Positions 58,099 through 64,000 of a stretch of 64,000 nucleotides of DNA are shown piece by piece. The notes below the pieces were generated by a model. The model did no database searches. It was not told the origin of the DNA and saw only the letters and a program-made list of their open reading frames with translations. Position 1 is the stretch's first letter; every line of letters starts with the position of its first letter. A program made the position numbers and the translations under genes. The stretch is from Nocardioides sediminis. Its GTDB lineage: Bacteria > Actinomycetota > Actinomycetes > Propionibacteriales > Nocardioidaceae. The stretch is taken from assembly GCF_003047295.1 (NCBI RefSeq), contig NZ_PZYZ01000001.1:1-64000 (forward strand). The letters are read 5' to 3'.

Positions 58099-60624
58099 AT
58101 GGCAGAGGTTCCAGCAACCGCAGACGTCGTCGTCATCGGCGCGGGGATCGTGGGCAACAGCCTCGTCCACCACCTGACCCGGCTGGGGTGGCGCAACGTC
58201 GTGCAGATCGACAAGGGCCCGCTGCCCAACCCCGGCGGCTCGACCGGCCACGCGTCCAACTTCATCTTCACCGTGGACCACTCCCGAGAGATCACCGACC
58301 TGACGCTCGACTCGGTGCGGCAGTACCAGGAGATGGGCGTGTTCACGCAGTCGGGCGGCTTCGAGATCGCTCGGACGCCGGAGCGGATGGAGGAGCTGCG
58401 CCGGCGCATGTCGAGCGCCCGTGCATGGGGGATCGAGGCCGAGCTGGTCAGCCCGGAGTTCGTCAAGGACAAGGTCCCCTTCATCGAGACCGACCAGTTC
58501 ATCGGCGCCTTCTGGACCCCCGGCGTCGGGGTCGTCGACTCGCTGCGCGCCGGCACGATCATGCGCGAGCGTGCGCTGGCGACCGGTGAGCTCACCGTCG
58601 TCCCGACCGTGGAGGTCGTCGGGCTCGACACCGAGGAAGGCCCCCACGGGCGCCGCCGGATCACCCGGGTCCGGACCACCGGTGGCGACATCGAGACCGG
58701 GACCGTCGTCATCGCGGCCGGCGTGTGGAGCCCCAAGCTCGGCGACATGGCCGGCATCAGCATCCCGCTCACCCCGGCCGTGCACCAGATGATCAGCGTC
58801 GGTCCCTGCCCGCAGCTGGCCGAGAAGGAGGGCGAGATCTCCTTCCCGATCGTCCGGGACATGGACACCTTCTGCTACGAGCGCCAGCACGGTGCCGACA
58901 TGGAGGTCGGCTCCTACGCCCACCGTGCGATCCTGCACGAGCCCGAGGACATCCCCTCGATCGACCAGGCCAAGCTGTCGCCGACCGAGCTGCCGTTCAC
59001 CTCCGACGACTTCGACCCCCAGCTCGAGCAGGCCTACGAGCTGATGCCCGAGCTGCTCGGGGCCGAGGGCGCCGAGATGCGCTACGCCATCAACGGCCTG
59101 CTGTCCCTGACGTGCGACGGCAACCCGATCCTGGGGGAGAGCGAGGTCGCCGGGCTGTGGACCGCGGCGGCGGTGTGGATCAAGGAGGGGCCCGGCGTCG
59201 GTCGCGCCGTTGCGGAGTGGATGACCGAGGGCCACTCCGAGATCGACCTCCACCACAGCGACATCGCCCGCTTCCACCAGCACCAGAAGCGCCGCGAGCA
59301 CACCCGGCTGCGGACCACCGAGTCGTTCATCAAGACCTACGGCATCATCCACCCCGGCGAGCAGTACGAGTCCGACCGCGACCAGCGCCTCTCGCCCATG
59401 CACGCCTCCCAGCAGAAGCTCGGCGCGGTCTTCTTCGAGACCGCCGGCTGGGAGCGTCCGTTCTGGTACGAGTCCAACGCCGGTCTGCTCGAGCAGTACG
59501 GCGACGCGGTGATGCCGCGTGAGCACGAGTGGGACTCCCGGTGGTGGAGCCCCATCATCAACGCGGAGCACCTGCGCATGCGCGAGGCGGCCGCGGTGAT
59601 CGACCTGTCGGCGTTCTGCATCTTCGACATCACCGGACCGGGTGCGCTCGACACCGTCCAGCGCACCTGCGTCGCCCAGTGCGACGTGGCGGTCGGCAAG
59701 GTGGTCTACACGCCGGTGCTCGACGCCAAGGGCGGCTTCCGCTCCGACCTCACCGTGATGCGGCTGGGCGAGGACCACTTCCGCGTCGTGACCGGCGGCG
59801 CGCACGGGATGGCCGACCGCGCCTGGTTCGCGGGGCACCTGCCGGACGACGAGGCCACGACGCTCACCGACCTCACCGACGACGTGTCCACCATCGGCAT
59901 CTGGGGCCCCCGCGCCCGGGACATCCTCGCCTCGCTGACGTCCGACGACGTCTCCGACGCCGGGTTCGGGTTCCTGACCTGCCGGGAGGTGGACGTCCGG
60001 GGGACGACGGTGCTGGCCTCCCGCATCTCCTACGTCGGCGAGCTCGGCTGGGAGCTCTACGTGCCGATGGAGTCCGCGGCCGACCTCTGGGAGGCGCTGC
60101 TCGAGGCGGGCGCCCCGCACGGCGCCGTGCCGGCCGGCATCGGCGTCTACGGCACGACCGGGCGGATCGAGAAGGGCTACCGGGCGTACGGCGCCGAGCT
60201 CGACAGCGAGCGCACCATCGTCGAGGCGGGCATGCAGCGCCCCAAGGTCAAGGTGGCGGACTTCGTCGGCAAGGAGGCCTACCTCGCCCAGCGCGAGGCG
60301 GCCCCCGCCGCGGTGCTGTGCACGCTGACCGTCGACGACCACACCTCGGCCAGTGGGATGAAGCGCTACATGCTCGGCGGGGAGCCGATCCTGACCGCCG
60401 ACGGGCGCACGCTCACCGACGGCCACGGCCACCACCCCTACGTCACCTCGGCCGGGTCGGCGCCCTCGCTGGGCAAGCACGTGCTGCTGGCCTACCTGCC
60501 GCCCGAGGAGGCCGTCCTGGGCAACCAGCTCGCGGTCTCCTACATGGAGGAGCTCTACCCGGTGACGGTCGGCTCCGTCGACGCGACCCCGCTCCTCGAC
60601 CCCGACAACGAGCGGATCCGCTGA
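58099..60624 (+). CDS. Dimethylglycine/sarcosine dehydrogenase-like flavoprotein (DAO + GcvT domains)
   Basis: A 841-aa two-domain enzyme. The N-terminal FAD domain has VVIGAGIVGNSLVHHLTRLG and a STGHAS segment with a His at the place of covalent flavin attachment in this family. The C-terminal half is a GcvT-like THF-binding domain (DITGPGALDTVQRTC, SYVGELGWELYVPME). It should oxidise N-methyl groups of dimethylglycine or sarcosine and pass the methylene to THF. The ATG at 58099 is preceded by CAACAGGAG. EtfBA follow, implying ETF rather than oxygen as electron acceptor. Confidence 0.9.
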   Translation: MAEVPATADVVVIGAGIVGNSLVHHLTRLGWRNVVQIDKGPLPNPGGSTGHASNFIFTVDHSREITDLTLDSVRQYQEMGVFTQSGGFEIARTPERMEELRRRMSSARAWGIEAELVSPEFVKDKVPFIETDQFIGAFWTPGVGVVDSLRAGTIMRERALATGELTVVPTVEVVGLDTEEGPHGRRRITRVRTTGGDIETGTVVIAAGVWSPKLGDMAGISIPLTPAVHQMISVGPCPQLAEKEGEISFPIVRDMDTFCYERQHGADMEVGSYAHRAILHEPEDIPSIDQAKLSPTELPFTSDDFDPQLEQAYELMPELLGAEGAEMRYAINGLLSLTCDGNPILGESEVAGLWTAAAVWIKEGPGVGRAVAEWMTEGHSEIDLHHSDIARFHQHQKRREHTRLRTTESFIKTYGIIHPGEQYESDRDQRLSPMHASQQKLGAVFFETAGWERPFWYESNAGLLEQYGDAVMPREHEWDSRWWSPIINAEHLRMREAAAVIDLSAFCIFDITGPGALDTVQRTCVAQCDVAVGKVVYTPVLDAKGGFRSDLTVMRLGEDHFRVVTGGAHGMADRAWFAGHLPDDEATTLTDLTDDVSTIGIWGPRARDILASLTSDDVSDAGFGFLTCREVDVRGTTVLASRISYVGELGWELYVPMESAADLWEALLEAGAPHGAVPAGIGVYGTTGRIEKGYRAYGAELDSERTIVEAGMQRPKVKVADFVGKEAYLAQREAAPAAVLCTLTVDDHTSASGMKRYMLGGEPILTADGRTLTDGHGHHPYVTSAGSAPSLGKHVLLAYLPPEEAVLGNQLAVSYMEELYPVTVGSVDATPLLDPDNERIR

Positions 60625-60694
60625 TGAATCACCCCACGCCGTTCCCGGCCTCCCCCGCTTCGCTCCTCCGCCCGACAACGCCGCGGGGACCCCG

Positions 60695-61474
60695 ATGAAC
60701 GCACTCGACGTCCTCGTCTGCGTCAAGCGGGTCCCGGACTCCACCAGCGAGCTCGTGCTGACCGAGGACGGCCAGGGTGTCGACGGCCGGTTCGCCGGGT
60801 TCACGATGAGTCAGCACGAGCAGTGCGCCGTCGAGATCGCCGTGCAGGTGGCCGCGGCCACGGGCGGAGCGGCCAGCGTCCTCACCCTCGGCGACGGCGA
60901 CGCCGTGGAGCAGCTCCGGGCGGCGCTCGCGGTCGGGTGCACCGCCGCGACCCACGTGGTGGCCGACAGCCAGCAGCTCGGCCCGGCCGACGTGGCCCGG
61001 GAGATCGCCGCCGTCGTCCGCGCCCACGAGGCCGACGGCCGGCCGCACGACCTGGTGCTCCTGGGCCACGACGCGGCCGACACCGGCGACTTCCAGGTCG
61101 GCATCCGGCTCGCCTACGAGCTGGGACGGCCCGTGGTCAACGGCGTCACCGTGGTGTCCGTGGAGGACGGGGTGCTGACCGCGAGCGGGGACGGCCCGGA
61201 CGGCCACGAGACCTACCGGGTCCCGCTGCCGGCGGTGGTCACCGTGCTGGAGGGCGGGGTCGAGCCGCGCTACCCCACGGTCCCCGGACGCATGAAGGCC
61301 AAGAAGGTCCCGGTCGAGGAGCGCGGCCTGGCGGGAACCCCGGCCGGTGCGGCCCGGGTGCGCTGGTCGCTGCCGCCGGCGGCGCCGAGCGACGTCCAGG
61401 TCCTCGGGAAGGGTCCGGAGGCCGCCCCGGCCGTCGTCGACCTGCTCGAGCAGCTGGGGGTGCTGGCGCGATGA
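60695..61474 (+). CDS. etfB: Electron transfer flavoprotein beta subunit
   Basis: A 259-aa EtfB. VLVCVKRVPDSTSELVL at the start and LVLLGHDAADTGDFQVGIRLAYELGRPVVNGV are family signatures, and GRMKAKKVPVEE is the Lys-containing recognition loop. It binds AMP as usual. It lies 70 nt after the dehydrogenase gene and overlaps etfA by 4 nt. It probably serves the dehydrogenase rather than general fatty acid oxidation. Confidence 0.92.
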   Translation: MNALDVLVCVKRVPDSTSELVLTEDGQGVDGRFAGFTMSQHEQCAVEIAVQVAAATGGAASVLTLGDGDAVEQLRAALAVGCTAATHVVADSQQLGPADVAREIAAVVRAHEADGRPHDLVLLGHDAADTGDFQVGIRLAYELGRPVVNGVTVVSVEDGVLTASGDGPDGHETYRVPLPAVVTVLEGGVEPRYPTVPGRMKAKKVPVEERGLAGTPAGAARVRWSLPPAAPSDVQVLGKGPEAAPAVVDLLEQLGVLAR

Positions 61475-62454
61475 TCCTCGTCCTCGTCGAGAAGGACCTC
61501 GCCGGCGACGCCGTCGAGGTGTCCCTGGAGACCCTGACCTTCGCGCGCTCCCTCTCCGAGGCGGGCGGCGGGGTGCCGATCGACGCGGTGGTCGTCGGTG
61601 ACGTCCCACCGGCGCTCCGGTCGGAGCTGGCGTCGTACGGCGTCCGCGGCGTGCACGCGCTCACCGGCCCCGCCTTCGACGCCTTCGCCGGGGCGGCGTG
61701 GGCGTCCGGCATCGAGACCGTGCTGGCCACCACCCGCTCGGTCGTCGTGACCGCCGCCGGCACCCCGCGCGGCGGTGAGGTGCTCGCGCACGTCGCGGCC
61801 CGGGCCGGCGTGCCGATGGCGGCCAACGTGCTGTCCTTCGGCGGCCTCTCGCCCTTCGTCGTCACGCGGCAGGTGGTCGGCGGCCAGGCGCTGGAGGAGA
61901 TGCAGCTCGCCGGCCGCCCCGCCGTGTTCACCGTCGCCGGCCACGCCGTCGAGGCCGCCCCGGCCGCCGCTGCTGGGCCGGCGGAGGTCCACGAGCACTC
62001 GCCCGAGGTGGCCGAGGCCGACCTCGTGGCGCGGGTGGTGTCCACCGACGAGCCCGAGCCCGACCTGTCCGGGGGCCTCACCTCGGCCCGCGTGGTCGTC
62101 GGCGCCGGGCGGGGCGCCGGCAGCGCCGACGGCTTCGCCGACCTGCTCGAGCTCGCCGACCTGCTCGACGCGCCCCTCGGGGTCTCCCGCGTGGTCACGT
62201 CGCTCGGCTGGCGCCCGCACCACGAGCAGGTGGGGCAGACGGGCAGCCGGATCTCCCCGGACCTCTACATCCCCTGCGGCATCAGCGGCGCCATCCAGCA
62301 CTGGGCGGGGTGCAGCAGCGCCAAGGCGATCCTGGCCATCAACACCGACGCCGACGCGCCCATGGTCACCCGGGCCACCCACGCCGTCATCGGCGACCTC
62401 CACGAGGTCGTGCCCGCCATCAACGCGGAGATCCGGCGGCGCCGTACGGGTTGA
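61471..62454 (+). CDS. etfA: Electron transfer flavoprotein alpha subunit
   Basis: A 327-aa EtfA. The C-terminal FAD-binding part shows GQTGSRISPDLYIPCGISGAIQHWAG and AINTDADAPMVTRATHAVIGD, the domain II signature. N-terminal ILVLVEKDLAGDAVE is normal for EtfA. ATGA overlap with etfB ensures equal production. Electrons would go to a quinone through an ETF:quinone oxidoreductase, which is not in the window. Confidence 0.93.
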   Translation: MILVLVEKDLAGDAVEVSLETLTFARSLSEAGGGVPIDAVVVGDVPPALRSELASYGVRGVHALTGPAFDAFAGAAWASGIETVLATTRSVVVTAAGTPRGGEVLAHVAARAGVPMAANVLSFGGLSPFVVTRQVVGGQALEEMQLAGRPAVFTVAGHAVEAAPAAAAGPAEVHEHSPEVAEADLVARVVSTDEPEPDLSGGLTSARVVVGAGRGAGSADGFADLLELADLLDAPLGVSRVVTSLGWRPHHEQVGQTGSRISPDLYIPCGISGAIQHWAGCSSAKAILAINTDADAPMVTRATHAVIGDLHEVVPAINAEIRRRRTG

Positions 62455-62489
62455 GCCCCCGGCCGGTCACCTCCCCGTAGAGGATTCAC

Positions 62490-62551
62490 GCGTCACGCAG
62501 AGTGACACTCCGCGTACATCCCGTGACGCGGCGGCATTTCGTGCGTAACCT
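62490..62551 (+). promoter_or_regulatory. Promoter region of the MCE-type operon
   Basis: GCGTCACG (62490-62497) and CGTGACGC (62522-62529) form an 8-bp inverted repeat. GTGACG (62523-62528), 17-nt spacer, TAACCT (62546-62551) is a promoter candidate that overlaps it. The gap 62455-62649 has no gene. Confidence 0.5.
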
Positions 62552-62649
62552 CGCGGCCACGTCCGCGTTGGTCCCTCGAAGGAACGGCGCGGACTGCTGT
62601 TGCCGGGAGAGCCGTCGTACGACGACGCCGACCAGAGGGAGGCTGCGCC

Positions 62650-63606
62650 ATGGGTGTGGAGATCAGGGTCGACGACCTCACCAAGTCGTTCGGCAAGCAG
62701 CTGATCTGGGGCGACGTCACCCTGACGATCCCCGCGGGCGAGATCTGCGTGATGCTCGGCCCGTCCGGCACCGGCAAGTCGGTCTTCCTCAAGACCCTCA
62801 TCGGCCTCATCAAGCCCGACAGGGGTTCGATCATCATCGAGGGCACCGACATCGCGAGCTGCTCGGAGCGGGACCTCTACGAGATCCGCAAGCTCTTCGG
62901 CGTCCTGTTCCAGGACGGCGCGATGTTCGGCTCGATGAACCTCTACGACAACGTCGCCTTCCCGCTGCGCGAGCACACGAAGAAGACGGAGTCGGAGATC
63001 CGCGACGTGGTCATGGAGAAGATGGACCTGGTGGGCCTCGTCGGGTCGGAGGACAAGCTCCCCGGCGAGATCTCCGGCGGCATGCGCAAGCGCGCCGGCC
63101 TGGCCCGGGCGCTGGTGCTCGACCCCGAGATCGTGCTCTTCGACGAGCCCGACTCCGGCCTCGACCCGGTGCGGACAGCGTTCCTCAACCAGCTCATCGT
63201 CGACCTCAACGCCCAGATCGACGCGACGTTCCTCATCGTCACCCACGACATCAACACCGCGCGCACGGTCCCCGACAACATCGGCCTGCTCTACCACCGG
63301 CACCTGGCGATGTTCGGCCCGCGCGAGATGCTGCTCAGCTCCGAGGAACCGGTCGTGCGCCAGTTCCTCAACGCCCAGAAGGTCGGCCCCATCGGCATGT
63401 CGGAGGAGAAGGACGCCGACGAGCTCGCCGCCGAGAAGGACCAGGAGCTGCCGCCGCTGCCGCCCATCCCGATGCAGCTCGACCCGTCCAACGGCATCCC
63501 GCGGCGCAGCCAGCGCCCGCCGGGGGAGTGGTGCCGCGAGAACGGGGTGACCCCGCCGCCCGGGTCCTTCGAGAGCGCCAACGCCGGCCTGGCTCCGGGG
63601 GTCTGA
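62650..63606 (+). CDS. mceG: MCE-type lipid import ATPase
   Basis: A 318-aa ATPase of the MlaF/MceG type that powers lipid or steroid uptake by MCE complexes. Walker A is GPSGTGKSV, signature ISGGMRKRAGLARAL, Walker B VLFDEPDSGLDPVRT, switch His in IVTHDINTARTVPD. An extended C-terminal tail of about 70 residues, rich in Pro, is usual for actinobacterial MceG. The ATG at 62650 gives MGVEIRVDDLTKSFG. It is followed directly by a YrbE permease gene. Confidence 0.88.
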   Translation: MGVEIRVDDLTKSFGKQLIWGDVTLTIPAGEICVMLGPSGTGKSVFLKTLIGLIKPDRGSIIIEGTDIASCSERDLYEIRKLFGVLFQDGAMFGSMNLYDNVAFPLREHTKKTESEIRDVVMEKMDLVGLVGSEDKLPGEISGGMRKRAGLARALVLDPEIVLFDEPDSGLDPVRTAFLNQLIVDLNAQIDATFLIVTHDINTARTVPDNIGLLYHRHLAMFGPREMLLSSEEPVVRQFLNAQKVGPIGMSEEKDADELAAEKDQELPPLPPIPMQLDPSNGIPRRSQRPPGEWCRENGVTPPPGSFESANAGLAPGV

Positions 63607-63613
63607 CCGCACC

Positions 63614-64000
63614 GTGTCGTCCCTCACCGCATCCCGGGCGCTCGCCCCGATCGGGACCGCAGGCAAGCTCTTCGCCTTCGCCCTCGACGTGGGCCGAGCC
63701 GTCTTCCGGCGCCCCTTCCAGCTGCGCGAGTTCCTGCAGCAGGCGTGGTTCATCGCCTCGGTCACCATCGTCCCGACCGCCCTCGTCGCCATCCCGTTCG
63801 GTGCCGTCATCGCGCTCCAGGTCGGCGGGCTCATCAAGCAGTTCGGCGCCCAGTCGTTCACCGGGTCGGCCTCGGTCCTCGCGGTCATCCAGCAGGCCGC
63901 GCCGATCGGCACCGCGCTGCTGATCGCCGGTGCGGGCGGGTCCGCCATCGCCGCCGACCTCGGCGCCCGCAAGATCCGCGAGGAGCTCGACGCGATGATG
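63614..64000 (+). CDS. MlaE/YrbE family permease (partial, start only)
   Basis: The first 129 residues of an MCE-system permease; the gene continues past the window. FELREFLQQAWFIASVTIVPTAL-like and AVIQQAAPIGTALLIAGAGGSAIAADLGARKIREELDAM are family segments, with the EExDAM coupling motif at the end. The GTG start lies 8 nt after the mceG stop. It indicates that the mce operon continues to the right. Confidence 0.88.
   Translation, partial: MSSLTASRALAPIGTAGKLFAFALDVGRAVFRRPFQLREFLQQAWFIASVTIVPTALVAIPFGAVIALQVGGLIKQFGAQSFTGSASVLAVIQQAAPIGTALLIAGAGGSAIAADLGARKIREELDAMM

Overview
The window is a very high G+C actinobacterial chromosome segment, most likely from Nocardioides or a close relative in the Nocardioidaceae. 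Supporting signs are GTG/TTG starts, many 1-8 nt gene overlaps, leaderless-type promoters, and the gene order tRNA-Thr, tRNA-Met, rpmG, two MaoC-type dehydratase genes, tRNA-Trp, secE, nusG, rplK, rplA. That order matches the mycobacterial rpmG2-hadABC-secE-nusG locus. No phage, transposase, integrase or CRISPR array was seen.

Positions 1-23.4 kb are metabolic. In order they hold the 5' part of korA, a sulfate ABC importer (cysP-cysT-cysW-cysA), a stand-alone cobalamin-binding protein resembling the CarH sensory half, YajQ, tRNA-Tyr and an MFS carrier. Next come a secreted stalk-repeat protein, a CpdA-like phosphoesterase, and a homogentisate catabolic cluster (hmgA facing fahA plus an uncharacterised gene). 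A heterodimeric ABC exporter, an old yellow enzyme, a YdeP-type molybdoenzyme, pirin, Tag, TerD and an FMN reductase-like protein complete it. Positions 23.5-28.8 kb hold an Entner-Doudoroff operon (zwf-edd-eda) divergent from a ROK regulator, followed by an amidase.

Positions 30.3-40.8 kb are the information-processing core: three tRNAs, rpmG, two hot-dog dehydratases overlapping murB, add, secE, nusG, rplK, rplA, a lipoprotein, a DnaB-like ATPase, and rplJ-rplL with an L10 leader and strong terminators.

Positions 40.8-62.5 kb form the most interesting block, apparently a complete aerobic quaternary-amine demethylation and one-carbon oxidation island. Uptake: ProVWX (with a double-permease ProW) and a BCCT carrier. 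First demethylation: a non-pyrrolysine MttB-family methyltransferase, a corrinoid protein, a methyl-corrinoid:tetrahydrofolate methyltransferase, a RACo-type [2Fe-2S] reactivator and a DUF1638 protein. C1 oxidation: a divergent methylene-THF reductase, PurU and formate-THF ligase. Later demethylation: a dimethylglycine/sarcosine dehydrogenase-like flavoprotein (DAO plus GcvT) followed by its own EtfBA. Two IclR regulators lie inside it, and the DNA shows two separate operator families: a 30-bp TGGAACC palindrome between mttB and iclR1, and GTTGCG/CGCAAC inverted repeats at iclR2, proV, the BCCT gene and the dehydrogenase gene. The likely substrate is glycine betaine or a similar quaternary amine; this is inference.

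The window ends in an MCE-type lipid import locus (ATPase and start of the first YrbE permease). All calls rest on reading the sequence; no database search was run.
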